From assembly GCF_902806685.2 (NCBI RefSeq), contig NC_048537.1, forward strand, positions 12,050,720 through 12,114,719: a stretch of DNA of 64,000 bases, in the 5' to 3' direction. The notes beneath the pieces are model-generated. The model was not told the DNA's origin. It searched no databases and worked only from the letters and a program-made list of their open reading frames with translations. Both the position numbers and the translations under genes were made by a program. The first letter of the stretch is position 1. Every line of letters begins with the position of its first letter. Source of the stretch: Maniola hyperantus. Its lineage: Eukaryota; Arthropoda; Insecta; Lepidoptera; Nymphalidae. Shown in pieces: positions 33,942 through 43,958 of this stretch.

Positions 33942-34065
33942 GGGTCAACCAACAGCTGTCATGTCAAACGCACGGTCCACCTTTAAAATAAGGACTAAAA
34001 TCGTACTCTTGAGATGATAGTTGACGCATAAAATTGAAATGGCGAGTGAGATCTCATTTTGTACG
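33942..34065. mobile_element. Repeat M10, first copy
   Basis: gggtcaacca, atgtcaaacg.acgg, cacctttaaaataaggacta, aaatcgtactctt and aaattgaaatggcg are shared with 61210-61330. I recall this as a dispersed lepidopteran repeat; class unknown. Confidence 0.6.
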
Positions 34066-34143
34066 TATTATATAAAACTTTCTCTTGAATCATTCTATAC
34101 ATTGATGAAAACCACATTAAAATCCGTTACGCAGGTTAAGGGG
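34066..34143 (-). mobile_element. H4 fragment
   Basis: aactttctcttgaatcattc, atgaaaaccacattaaaatc and cgttacgcaggtt match the interior of the element at 22671-22965. Confidence 0.6.
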
Positions 34144-34904
34144 AAAGGAAGTGTCAAATCGCGAAAATGCTGTAAATTTGAAGAAAAAGATTTTCTTTCC
34201 TAAAGCATTAATAGCTATTATTTTATTACATGTATTTAACATGTAATAAAAAACTTCAATTTGTGAAGATCATAATGACCTATATCACATTTGTTCAAAT
34301 TATCCCGTTTTTTGAAGAATTGATGTTGAAAACATTGCTATGATCTACTTGTTTTGTTGTTTTTTTCTTTAACGGCTAAACTTGTTAAATTCAAACCATC
34401 ACAAAACAATATGTTTAGGTTATCTTATCATTTTAAATTATTGGTTTTAAACTAAATGTATTTCATTTCTTAAATAATCTAAAACGAACGGAAATTATTC
34501 ATTTTCTTGCAGGCGCTAAATCCTGTCAGTAGCCTTTTGGCTTTCATGGCGGGCGGAGCTGTGCGCATCCATTTCTTCGTAAAATTACGCTATAAACTTA
34601 TTATTTTTGAATGAAAGTTGTGTTTATATGTACTGGTAATGGTTGAATAATAAAATAGGGATTTATTTATCTCAAAATGAAGCCTGCTCACTACTCAAAT
34701 TTATTTTAAAATTATCGTAGTATTACGTACTAGTTGTGAGGTTGTCATAGATTATGTTGACAGACAGTAATATTTTCTAAGTAAGTATTATACCTATGTG
34801 TCAGATCCATATTTGAATTTCATTTCATTTAATTTCATTTCATTTCAAGTGGCAATGAGCGCTCGTAATTCGAAAAGCCAAATATATATTTACAAATACG
34901 ATCC
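34144..34904. other. AT-rich spacer, no gene seen
   Basis: Includes a local (catttcattt)n patch near 34818-34848. No gene. Confidence 0.4.
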
Positions 34905-35109
34905 CAATTCCCAAGGTACTGGAATGGCGACCTCGCACCTGAAAGCGCAGCGTTAGAAGACCCCCTCTAGGTGGACAGACGAATCAAACGAGTCACAGGG
35001 AGCCGCTCGATTCAGGCGGTGAAAGACTGTGCCATGAGGAAGACCTTATTAGAGACCTATGTCCAACAGTGGACGTCTGTCGGTTGATGATGATGATGAT
35101 GATGATGAT
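34905..35109 (+). pseudogene. RTE-like LINE, C-terminal ORF fragment and (GATGAT)n tail
   Basis: Broken pieces of the reading frame are visible: VLEWRPRT, then after frameshifts a DLCPTVDVCRL-like end that matches the plus-strand shadow of a YVQQWTS ending. The tail is gatgatgatgat. Compare 58832-58972 and 61516-61795. 5' truncated and frameshifted. Confidence 0.7.
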
Positions 35110-35231
35110 TATGCCTTTCTTCTTCTTCTTCAATTTTGAAAAAAAAAATTGAAAGCATCTGGCATAACCTGTTAACTTGAAGCCTTAATAATAATTATTA
35201 AGGCTATTTCAAATTAAATTGATATTTAAAA

Positions 35232-35443
35232 CTAGATGATGCCCGCGACTTCGTCCGCGTGGATTTGGGTTTTTTAAAATCCCCTGGGAACTCTTGCGAG
35301 ATAAAAAGTAGCCTAAGTAGCCTTCTCTGGGACATAAGCTGACTCTGTACTAAATTTCATCAAAATCGGTTAAACTGTTGGGCCGTGAAAAGCTAGCAGA
35401 CAGACAGACAGACACACTTTCGCATTTATACTATTAGTATGGA
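35232..35443 (-). mobile_element. H2 Helitron-like copy, both ends
   Basis: CTAG at 35232 (preceded by A), gatgcccgcgacttcgtccg, actctgtactaaatttcatc, gggccgtgaaaagctagcag, (acag)n, cactttcgcatttatac. On the minus strand it starts A|TCCATACTAATAG. Full-length, 212 bp. Confidence 0.9.
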
Positions 35444-35445
35444 TT

Positions 35446-35753
35446 ATAAGAAAAAGATTTATTGCCTCTCAGCCCTCTGAGAGACGTTAGGTTAAGTGAA
35501 CACGAATTATGACAGTTCTGTGTTCTAGCGTAAGCTTTAGGTCTTCTGATAGCGTCAACAGTGACATTTCGGCTGCCTAAAATCCAAACCCTGTAAACGA
35601 CATCAGACGAGATCGCAGGGAGATAATTTAATTTATTTTATTTTAAGACTAAGTATTTTCAGTAGATTTTCTAGTAGTTAGACTTTGTTAAATAATGCAG
35701 AAAAAACATTATTGTATGCAAAGTATTTTCCTTGCAAACATTTAACATGTACC
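35446..35753. other. Spacer, nothing recognised
   Basis: Contains catcagacgagatcgcaggg, a word reminiscent of LINE/SINE bodies, but too short to assign. Confidence 0.35.
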
Positions 35754-35904
35754 TATAGTACGTGACAGGTCGAGATGGCAATCGGGGTGGGGACGTCACC
35801 CGCACTATCACGCACCGGGTTAGCGTGGGGGCTGTGCGGGTGTGCGGGCCTTATACCCCGATTTCCATCTGTCATTTTCTTATCATTCATCTCGCGTACT
35901 ATAG
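35754..35904. mobile_element. GC-rich foldback MITE M1, copy 1
   Basis: tagtacgtgacaggtcgaga and tggcaatcgggg open, and 'ccccgatttccatctgtc' then ctcgcgtactata close. The right arm is interrupted by about 20 bases (attttcttatcattcatctc). The middle is ggcgtgggggctgtgcgg-like. Confidence 0.8.
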
Positions 35905-36060
35905 AGCTTATTGCGTTTCCTATTCTTACTTTTAATGCATTATTAAACGTCTTTACTGTTTTGATTTGGATTTTAGATCATGGGTTATGTTTTTAAAATG
36001 GTCACAGCGACTTACTAGGCTTTGAATTGGTTTGCTTTGAAAAGGTGCACTTACTATATA

Positions 36061-36224
36061 TAGCCTGCGACAGGTTGAGAGGGTAATCGGGATATGGCAA
36101 GGGGACGCGCCGTACACCCGCACGTCATAAGGCGCACGACTGCACCTGGTTAGCGCAGGAGCTGTGCGGGTATACGAGGCGTTCCCTCCCCGATTACCAT
36201 TTTTTCAACCTGTCGCGTACTGTA
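36061..36224. mobile_element. GC-rich foldback MITE M1, copy 2
   Basis: Opens tagcctgcgacaggttgaga, ggtaatcggg. Closes ccccgattaccat, ttcaacctgtcgcgtact. Internal cccgcacgtca, tgcacctggttagcgcagga and gctgtgcggg. Arms near-complementary over about 50 bp. Confidence 0.85.
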
Positions 36225-36266
36225 GGTTTAGACTTTAGAGGTATCAAAATTTCGGTTATATGGAAA

Positions 36267-36530
36267 ACCAGAAGATGCCCGCGACTTCGTCTGCGTGGAT
36301 TTAGGTTTTTAAAATCCCGTGGGATCTCTTTGATTTTCCGAAATAAAAAGTAGCCTATGTCCTTCCCCGGGATGCAAGCTATCGCTGTACCAAATTTCGT
36401 CAAAATTGGTTGAACGGATGGGCCTTGAAAGGCTAGCAGACAGACAGACAGACCGACGGACGGACAGACAGACAGACCGACGGACGGACAGACAGACACA
36501 CTTTCGCATTTATAATATTAAGTAGGTATG
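36267..36530 (-). mobile_element. H2 Helitron-like copy with expanded GACA/GACGGAC run
   Basis: gatgcccgcgacttcgtctg, ttttccgaaataaaaagtag, gggatgcaagctatcgctgt, aaatttcgtcaaaattggtt, gggccttgaaaggctagcag. Then about 65 bases of alternating gaca and gacggac units before cactttcgcatttataatat. The CTAG end reads CCAG. Open frames on the minus strand here (CLSVRRSVCLSV-like) come from the microsatellite. Confidence 0.88.
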
Positions 36531-36820
36531 GAGTATAGATATGGATGTGGAAGTATAGATTTTAATGCTGTTTTCCTTACAATAATGGGAGATACTATTG
36601 AAGTAAAAATTATGACATAAGATAACGATTTTTCAAAAAATGTCATTTACTGGGTTTCGATATGGGGCGGTCGGTTTAATCAGGTTCTAAGGTAAAAGAC
36701 TCAAGTGAATGAACAAATCACAGGTTTTTACCATAAATAAAAACTACCAGGAATTAAACCAGCTGATACAAATTTTTATGAATAAGAGTTTTTAAGGGTT
36801 TCCGTACCATAATCGTAAAA

Positions 36821-37389
36821 ACCAGCCAAGTGCGAATCAGACTCGCGCACTAAGGGTTCCGTACTTCAATCGTATTTTATCGACATTTTGCACGATAAAT
36901 CAAAAACTACTTACTAGATCTCGTTCAAACCAATTTTCGGTGAAAGCAAACTTTCATGGTAATATCATCATATTTTTTTTTTGTTTCATCATTCTAGTAT
37001 TTTAGAAGTAACAGGGGGACACACACACACACACACATTTTACCACTTTGGAAGTGTCACGCAAACTATTCAGTTTGGAAAAAAATTATATTAGAAACTT
37101 CAATTTCATTTTTAAAGACCTATCCATAGATAACCCACACGTATGGTAAAAAAAAATTATTCAGTTTCAGTTCTAAGCATGGGGAACCCCCAAAATTTAC
37201 TGTTTTTTTTCTATTTTTGTGTGAAAATCTTAGTGCGGTTCACAGCATACGTCTACTTACCAAGTTTCAACAGTATAGCTCCTATAGTTTCGTAAAAAAG
37301 TGGCTGTGACATACGGACGGATAGACAGACAGACATGACGAATCTATAAGGGTTCCGTTTTTTGCCATTTGGCTACGGAACCCTAAAAA
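36821..37389 (+). repeat. R4 element, long form, 569 bp
   Basis: accagccaagtgcgaatcag, ctaagggttccgtacttcaa, cgacattttgcacgataaat at the head. It carries an (AC)n run, acccacacgtatggtaaaaa, tagtgcggttcacagcatac, gacatgacgaatctataagg and ggctacggaaccctaaaaat at the end. Same layout as 20911-21468. Confidence 0.8.
37019..37036. repeat. (AC)9 microsatellite
   Basis: Nine ac units inside the R4 element. Confidence 0.95.
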
Positions 37390-37450
37390 TGGAACCCTTA
37401 TGGTTCGATTTGCTCCGTCCTTCCGTCTGTTTGTCTATCACAGTCGATTA
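37390..37450 (-). repeat. R4-related fragment
   Basis: ggaacccttatggttcgatt, tgtttgtctatcacagtc: the distal end of an R4-like element, minus orientation, abutting the previous one. Confidence 0.5.
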
Positions 37451-37689
37451 TTTCCGTAAGAGTCGGTTCCCACTTGTCGGTTGTCGGGCCCGGATTTTAA
37501 TCGGATGTTCCAGTGGCAGAACATTTTATATGATGCACGCTTGACTAAAACCGATTTTGTGTTGGCGCCGACAAGAAATGTCGGGTGTTTTGCCAGCCCT
37601 CTACGTTCGGAATAAAATCGTGTCGGATTTTGCTCGCCTATGAGTAAGTATGACGCTGTTTACAAAGGTCCTAAGTGACTTATAAACTA

Positions 37690-37740
37690 CTAGGTGATGC
37701 CTGCGACTTCGTCCGCGTAGAATTAGGTTTTTTAAAAATC
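37690..37740 (-). mobile_element. H family proximal fragment
   Basis: CTAG at 37690 (preceded by A), gtgatgcctgcgacttcgtc and taggttttttaaaaatc. Then unrelated sequence. Confidence 0.7.
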
Positions 37741-37843
37741 AATCGTCAACTGTAGGTGTTACAATTGACGGTACACGACAAACATTTACTACTTTTGCCT
37801 CTATTCTCTCTCTCCCTCAGTCGAGTTTTTTTTTGTTTTTTGA

Positions 37844-37954
37844 TCTTTAATATAGAAGGAAAACGTGACTGACTGACTGACTGACTGATCTATCAATGCA
37901 CAGCTCAAACTAATGGACGGATCGGGCTGAAATTTGGCATGCTGATAGCTATTA
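37844..37954 (+). mobile_element. H3 Helitron-like copy, 5' half
   Basis: A|TCTTTAATATAGAAGG start, (gact)n, gatctatcaatgcacagctc, cggatcgggctgaaatttgg, catgctgatagctattacgac. Interrupted here and continued at 38331. Confidence 0.85.
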
Positions 37955-37998
37955 CGACTACGACGACGATAGGTATATACCTATCGTCGTCGTAGTCG
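37955..37998. other. Perfect 44-bp palindrome, no loop
   Basis: cgactacgacgacgataggt plus at (37955-37976) is followed directly by its exact reverse complement. It sits at the 5' junction of the insertion in H3. A further (AT)n run (38001-38024) between attact-like ends extends the symmetry loosely. Confidence 0.92.
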
Positions 37999-38119
37999 AG
38001 TAATATATATATATATATATATTACTATTATGGATTGTATATATATTGATATTTATAATAGATATGTATATGTATGATAGTTATGTATGTATTACTGAAA
38101 TAGTTAGGTACTTATTAAT

Positions 38120-38330
38120 TAATTATATTATATTGTTTTATACTACTTCATTTTTCTGTATTGCGTGTAAGTACTATCCAACACACCTAGTTTCTCCTTT
38201 CACCAAAGGTTGCCTGGTAGATTGCTGTGAGCAATAAAGCCGCCTTTGCATACAATCTTTTTTTCGTTTTAGTTTCTTTGTCATGTTATGTAATATTTTT
38301 TATGTGCAATAAAGTATTTCTATCTATCTA
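38120..38330 (+). mobile_element. Retroelement 3' tail inserted in H3
   Basis: ctttcaccaaaggttgcctg, gtagattgctgtgagcaata, aagccgcctttgca and tgtgcaataaagtatt, followed by (tatct)n. This is the 3' UTR signature of a lepidopteran retroposon that I know only by sequence. The direct repeat tacgac on both sides is a plausible short target duplication. Confidence 0.6.
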
Positions 38331-38443
38331 CGACGTAGGCATCCGCTAAGAAAGGATTTTTTGAAAATTCAACTCCTAAGGGGGTGAAATAGGTGTTTGA
38401 AATTGATGTAGTCTACGCGGACGTAGTCGCGAGCATAAGCTAG
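38331..38443 (+). mobile_element. H3 Helitron-like copy, 3' half
   Basis: cgacgtaggcatccgctaag, aaattcaactcctaaggggg, gtctacgcggacgtagtcgc, gagcataag, CTAG at 38440-38443 followed by T. Confidence 0.88.
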
Positions 38444-38650
38444 TCTTATATAAATTCTATTTGTGAAACTTGTCATCAGCTTCAATTTTCTTCTGTTCTT
38501 ATCAATTTACTTTTCCAATTAGCTGTAAGTTTTCCTGTTAAATAAAAAAATATAAGTATAACAATAATTAATACCGCGCATTATTTTTGCTCTTTTTGAT
38601 TATTAAATAATTTATGACTATAATATAGATACACAAAATAATAAAAAAAT

Positions 38651-38775
38651 ACTAAATGATGCCCGCGATTTCGTGGGCGTGGATTTAGGCTTTTTGAAAA
38701 TCCCGTGGGAACTCTCTAATTTTACGGGTTAAAAATTAGCCTTAGCAGACAGACAGATACACTTTCGCATTTAGT
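38651..38775 (-). mobile_element. H2 Helitron-like copy, internally deleted
   Basis: actaaatgatgcccgcgatt, tcgtgggcgtggatttaggc, gggttaaaaattagcc, then directly agcagacagacagatacact, ttcgcattta. The middle third is missing. Confidence 0.75.
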
Positions 38776-39610
38776 AACCAACTTCCAAAAAGGAGATGGT
38801 TCTCAATTCGGCCCGTTTTTTTAAATGTATGTAGGTACACCGATTTTTTCGAGGTTTCGTATTCGTTCATTTACTGGAGTCCTTTACCCTAGTACGTTAA
38901 AGTACTAAAAGTGCGTGTTAGTAATTAGTATCAGCTGATCAAATGTCAATAAATTGCGCCAAAACCAAACGCCAAAACAAAAATTGCTAGTTTCAAGGTG
39001 AAACGGCAACTGTCATTAGCGAATGCAATGGCCTTAAAAGATGCGTGCAGACGGCGGGAAACGACTTTAATTTATACCTACTATGTAGAGATTAGAAAAG
39101 GAATGCAAGAAAGAAAAATACCTACATTATTAAAGGCAAACTAAGGCAGCCGATCGACGTATTTCCGATTCCGTTCCATTACCACATGGCGAAGGTTTTT
39201 ACATATTTACCCGCGGTCTTGGAAGCCCATTAGGTGTAGGAACAAATTTATAATGCAAATACGATTACGCGCCCGTCGCGTCTGAGAGCTAATGCACTGC
39301 ACCCGCTATGAATTGCAAACTGCAGGAGAATTCAATTCAATACATAAATAAAATATTGAGTATCTTTAAAAAGGCTGTTTACTCCTGCAATCTTCATGTA
39401 TATTTTCATCAATATTGTTAAATTATTTTTAATATTTTGATACAATTCTAATCAAAATTATTACTTGACTAAAAACATAACTACTTAGTATGAAACTATC
39501 TTTCTGATTGTTTTTTAACCCGACTACGGCAAAGCTAAAAGGAAGGGTTATTATTTTAGCAGTCTATGTATGTATGTAGGTTTGTATTTATGTGTGTTCC
39601 ACTGTGACAC
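38776..39610. other. Spacer with fragments of known repeats
   Basis: 38776-38870 (aaccaacttccaaaaaggag, caccgattttttcgaggttt) resembles parts of the Helitron at 17640-17705. 39043-39091 (gacggcgggaaacgacttta, tactatgtagaga) is the distal end of H4. 39519-39610 (aacccgactacggcaaagct) starts a dispersed repeat. No gene. Confidence 0.45.
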
Positions 39611-39613
39611 CTA

Positions 39614-40162
39614 AACTACTGAGCTGATTTTGATGAATGAGGTGTCAATCGATTTATTATTATAGTCCGGGTGACATAAGCTAAGAATGAACAAAATCAA
39701 TATGCCGAATGTGGCACCCAAAAAAGTGCAAAAAATATTTTGTAAAGTTTTTTTTGTAACTCTGATCCCTTTTACCACAGAAGATATAATAGAACTAATA
39801 TACTGAGCTGTCTGAGCTGTACTCATTTGGGGTAATGTCACAGATGAAAATGTTACATTAATAATATTGTATGCTTTGTTTTTATCTGTGATACCAACAA
39901 CAAATAAACGCATTTTCTTTCTTTCTAATACCTGACTTAAGTACTCTTCAATACACACTAAATCTACATGTGGCCAAAGAGGCACATTGTACGAATAATC
40001 TAGTGGTCGACCCGAGCTCCGTGCCATTCACATAACTGAGGATGTTGTCTCAAGACTGGCTGCGGTCGTGGACAGGCTCGCAACCACTCCGGGATATAGT
40101 CATTGAAACCACAGAATTCTATCCGATTTAAAGGGGATACTACATAGTTCAAACATATTAAT
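39614..40162 (-). pseudogene. Two overlapping open frames, possible gene fragment
   Basis: The 138-codon frame 40027-39614 (MARSSGRPLDYSYNVPLWPH at its start) is the longest in the window. Its last third is repeat-derived (TSFIKISSVV falls in a dispersed element). A second frame, shifted, is open from about 40162 to 40000 and includes NRIEFCGFNDYIPEWLRACP and PQPVLRQHPQLCEWHGARV before a stop. The two together look like an eroded coding sequence with a frameshift near 40020. No catalytic motif or domain is recognised. It could be a retroposed or captured gene piece, or chance. Confidence 0.35.
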
Positions 40163-40164
40163 AA

Positions 40165-40361
40165 CTAGCTGCCCCGGCGAACTTCGTACCGCCTAACAGT
40201 CGATTCTTTTTCAGGCAATTTTTAAAATTTTTCTCACCGTAAGAACCATCCTCGTACTTCAAGGAAGATTATAAAAAAAAAAGAATTAGCGAAATCGGTT
40301 CAGCTGTTCTCAAGATTTGCGATCAGCAACACATTCAGCGAGTCATTTTTATAAACAGAGA
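40165..40361 (-). mobile_element. CTAG-ended Helitron-like family H5
   Basis: CTAG at 40165-40168 (preceded by A), ctgccccggcgaacttcgta, ccgcctaacagtcgattctt, agcgaaatcggttcagctgt, tctcaagatttgcg. On the minus strand it starts A|TCTCTGTTTATAAAAA. The terminal block resembles that of the 17205-18167 Helitron (gactgttaggcagaacgaag, ttcgcagggtcag). Confidence 0.8.
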
Positions 40362-40557
40362 TAATATATCTAATCTTTAGAGATTAGGTTCATTTTAGAG
40401 TATTCGCATCTTTTTTGCTCGTAATTTTAGATGTGTCTTGAGCATAATGTATGTATTAATTTATATAGGATCGAAGTTATAATACCTAAGTAGGTACTAC
40501 TTCCTTGCTCAACTTAAAATGATCTTAAGTATGTCAGTTGATCGCAAGTAATCCAGC

Positions 40558-40712
40558 TATTGCACGACACGTTGACATGACAATCGGGGTATGAGGCGGG
40601 CGGACGATCCGTACACCCACACAACCCTCGCGCAACCCGGTGCGGGCTAGCGAGGGGGTTGTGCGGGAATGCGGGGCGTCCCCACCCCGATTACGATGTC
40701 GACCTGTCGCGT
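40558..40712. mobile_element. GC-rich foldback MITE M1, copy 3
   Basis: gcacgacacgttgacatgac, aatcggggtatgaggcgggc open; gggcgtccccaccccgatta, gtcgacctgtcgcg close. Centre cgcgcaacccggtgcgggct and agcgagggggttgtgcggg. Confidence 0.85.
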
Positions 40713-41084
40713 AGGTACTATAGGTAGGTACATATAGTCGAAGTCATGTTTTGCCATTTTTGCCACGAACTTCCAGTTAATAAAAATTTCGAAGCTCAGC
40801 CTTTTTTACACATAAGTATCTTCTTTGTCTTGTAAGCGAAAATAAATTTTTATGATATTTTTGCACAACATTAATTAACCTAAGGGTGAAAAAACAATTT
40901 TAATGACGATGTTACTTACAATTAATAAGTACAATAGGTGCTTTGTAGGTAGACTATAATTGCTTGCAATTATTGTATTGTATAATATTTTACTACTACT
41001 TGTTCCAGTTTAAATGTATTAAAATTACAGAATTTACTACAATATTCATAAAAGATTGACACTAAAAACTTAGAAAGTTTATTT
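40713..41084. other. AT-rich spacer, nothing recognised
   Basis: No family or coding frame recognised. Confidence 0.4.
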
Positions 41085-41405
41085 GCATCATCATCATCAT
41101 CATCATGATCAACCCATCGCCGGCGCACTACAGAGCACGGGTCTCCTCTCAGAGTGAGAAGGGTTTTGGCCATAGTCTACCACGCTGGCCATGTGCGGAT
41201 TGGTAGACTTCACATACCTTTGAGAACATTATGGAGAACTCTCAGGCATGCAGGTTTCCTCACGATGTTTTCCTTCACCGTTAAAGCAAGTGATATTTAA
41301 TTAATTAAAACGCACATAACTCCGAAAAGTTAGAGGTGCGTGCCTGGGATCGAACCCCCGACCTCCGATTAGAAGGCGGACGTCCTAACCACTAGGCTAT
41401 CACAG
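41085..41405 (-). repeat. S1 tRNA-derived SINE, full length
   Basis: On the minus strand the head reads tgatagcctagtggttagga (A box tagcctagtggt), then a B box ggttcgatccc at about 41345-41355. The body (gcacgcacctctaac, cggagttatgtgcg) leads to gtagactatggccaaaaccc, ctgagaggagacccgtgctc, gccggcgatgggttgatc and a (gat)n tail. tRNA-like head, unrelated body and simple-repeat tail define a SINE; the head is not a working tRNA gene. Confidence 0.92.
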
Positions 41406-42455
41406 CTATTTGCATACCTGCCTATAATTATATTTATCCGATTAATCGTATCGGATGAAGTGTAATATGCCCGTTACAAAGTGTTATCCTTAGAATGCAG
41501 GATTGCGCATCCCGTTATTAATATTGTTAAGATTTAAGACGGCCTTTGTAAGCCCCCAATATTAGTAGGGGCCAAAGGAGGAAGGATTAATAAAGGTCGA
41601 AATTCGGATACGTTACCCTGTACTCCTGAAATGTAGTATGTCATACACAAACACACAAACATATAAACTCTCGCCGTATTTTATCCGTCGAAATAAATAC
41701 TCATTTAGTGTAACAATGATTGGACTAAAGCATGATTACAAAGATAAAATAATAATAGAAAGATTTATTTTCTCAAATACTACGTGTATAGGTACAAAAA
41801 TGATACTTACAATTACTTATTGATCAGTCCCAACTTTATTCTGTCATGTCAATATGACTCTAAAATTATATTCATTATTTTAATTAGGTAATATTGATTA
41901 GTTGAATTAGTTTCATTCATATTCATTCTTTAATTATGTCTGCCCCTACTAGAAGCATAAATACATCTGCCATGTAATATGAAAGCTGAAGTAATACATA
42001 GAGAAAGTTAGTCTACAAAATAAAAACACTAGTGAAAGTCTTGATCCTAGAAAACAACAACATGCTTAATACTTTTTCAAAACAAAACTTGTAAGAATCT
42101 TTGAAAACCCCAAAGTGCGTAGGTACGAGTGTTTGCACCAGACCAGCCGCCGAGGTCATTAATGCACCCCTCAAGCGACCCTCTACATTCAGATAAGTAA
42201 GTAAAACAACTTTATTTGATGTCGCGTCACTGGACGGAAACAGACATGACACCAGGGGAATGGCGATGGGAAAACTTTATGCCGTTTCACTTACATTTGT
42301 ACGTAAATGTTCACTTGAGCTTGACTGCAATCAAGCTTAATGGAAAGTCATAATAATTCATTCAATAATATTACAACAATTTATCAAAATCTACTTAAAT
42401 AAACGTATAAAATTAAAGTATGGGTATATAGCATAAAGTAAAATTTATTAGAAAA
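41406..42455. other. Spacer with one small hairpin
   Basis: cctttgtaagcccc at 41544 pairs imperfectly with ggggccaaagg at 41569. Frames at 41638 and 42013 (minus) have no domains. No family recognised. Confidence 0.4.
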
Positions 42456-42671
42456 CTAGCTTATGTTCGTCTGCGTGGACTACATAAATTTCAAACCCCC
42501 ATTTGACCCACTTAGGGGTGGAATTTCGAAAAATCCTTTCTTACTCCTATACCTACTCTTTACAAAGAACATACCCTCTACGAGTCTACATGTCTCTAAA
42601 ACCAGCGGTTTAGGCTGTGCGTTGATATATGTCAGTCAGTCAGGTCTTTGAATTTTATATATACAGACAGA
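42456..42671 (-). mobile_element. H3b Helitron-like variant, both ends
   Basis: CTAG at 42456 (preceded by A), ttatgttcgtctgcgtggac, acccacttaggggtgg, ctactctttacaaagaacat, catgtctctaaaaccagcgg, gtcagtcagtcagg. On the minus strand it starts A|TCTGTCTGTATATATAAA. The middle differs from H3; compare 51682-51891. Confidence 0.82.
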
Positions 42672-43481
42672 TAACCGCAAAAATGCAGGAATTTTATTTA
42701 AATTTTCACCACTAGACGAAAAATGAATGCCTGTCGGATTTGAAAGATCGGATGGACGATCTCAGTCAAGTTATTAGTAACCAAACCATTGAATACAAAT
42801 ACTGCAAGTCTATATGCAAATCCTTGCAAGAAACTTATATCTAAACCTCTACAAAATCCAATAGATTATGATGCAAGAAAGACTTGACTTATAAAGGTCA
42901 CATAAAAGTTCAGCCAAACATGTGACGATTCATTCCTTTTTCATTCTTCCATTTGCGCTCAAACTTTCCAAATACTTTGACCGTATTGTTCGTACTCGCA
43001 GCACCGAGTGTAATGGAACTTCTTCAGCTGCCGCAAATGCATGCCTCGATAGCCTATTTCCATCTGCCAGAGCGTCGCATACAGACAATTGTTCTTAAGC
43101 GTCACTTAAAACGTCCCACTTTCCGCCCACAAAGGAACTTTTATGAATGTGCCTCATCAAGCTGTAGCTCGTGCGGATATAATGAATTCACGAGTCAAAC
43201 GAATTCATAGCCATTAATAAAAGCATTTTCATAGTATTAGGGTTTTAAAAGTAGAGAAAAAAATTATTGAGAATAAAATTCATTCTTTTGTACTAAAATA
43301 GAATACGATTAACAAAGTAAAACTCCAAACTCAAAGATACAATCCCGTTAAGTAGATTCTACAGACTTATAAAGACTGAAATCTATCAATTCTTATAATT
43401 AGGATCATTCAATTGGAAGCCAATGGCCAAGATCTGAGTTGAAAAAAATAAAAAATCCACTTTCTGTAGGTAAATAAACTA
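42672..43481. other. Spacer, no gene seen
   Basis: An 85-codon frame at 42953 ends in a Cys/Ser-rich stretch but matches nothing that I know. No repeat recognised. Confidence 0.35.
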
Positions 43482-43767
43482 ATCCATACTAATATTACAA
43501 ATGCAAAAATGTGTGTGTCTCTACGTCTGTCTGTCTGCTAGCTTTTCACGGCCCAATAGTTTTACAGGTTTTGATGAAATTTGGTACAGAGTAAGCTCAT
43601 ATCCCGGAAAATTATTTACCCATGCAAAAAAAAATTTTTGCATGGGTATAGTTAAAGACCAGCTGGAGAGTCACATAGGCTACTTTTTATTCCGGAAAAT
43701 CAAAGGGTTCCCACGGGATTTTTAAAACACCGAAACTTACTCAGACGAAGTCGCGGCCATCATCTAG
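43482..43767 (+). mobile_element. H2/H1 mosaic Helitron-like copy
   Basis: H2 start A|TCCATACTAATATTACAA, gtctgtctgtctgctagctt, ttcacggcccaatag. Then an H1 middle with a perfect inverted repeat (acccatgcaaa...tttgcatgggt), gaccagctggagagtcacat, and the shared end cagacgaagtcgcggccat, CTAG at 43764. Confidence 0.85.
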
Positions 43768-43791
43768 TAACTATAATAACTGAGTATTTAA

Positions 43792-43958
43792 TGTGGCTAA
43801 TTCTGTTGTACACAATCTCGTAACCAAACTAAAATGATACCTACGTCTAAATCTATAGCTATCCCTTTCATAATTTTGCCTGCAGAAAAGGATAGCACTA
43901 GATTAAGACCTGTTAATTTAGTTTAGTTTAGAGATTGTATACAAGAGAATCAGCCCCA
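43792..43958. mobile_element. MITE M9
   Basis: tggctaattctgttgtacac and aatctcgtaaccaaact at the left pair with tttagagattgtatacaaga, gaatcagcccc at the right (about 35-bp imperfect inverted repeats). Centre ggatagcactagattaagac. Confidence 0.8.

Noticed and set aside
36194..36509. Cys/Ser/Val-rich open frames of 66 and 101 codons
   Set aside because: They translate the GACA/GACGGAC microsatellite and body of an H2 element.
41325..41405. tRNA gene on the minus strand
   Set aside because: A and B boxes are good but there is no complete cloverleaf, and the head is joined to a repeated body and (GAT)n tail; it is a SINE head.
42953..43210. 85-codon frame with Cys-rich end
   Set aside because: No signal peptide or domain, and AT-rich flanks; likely chance.
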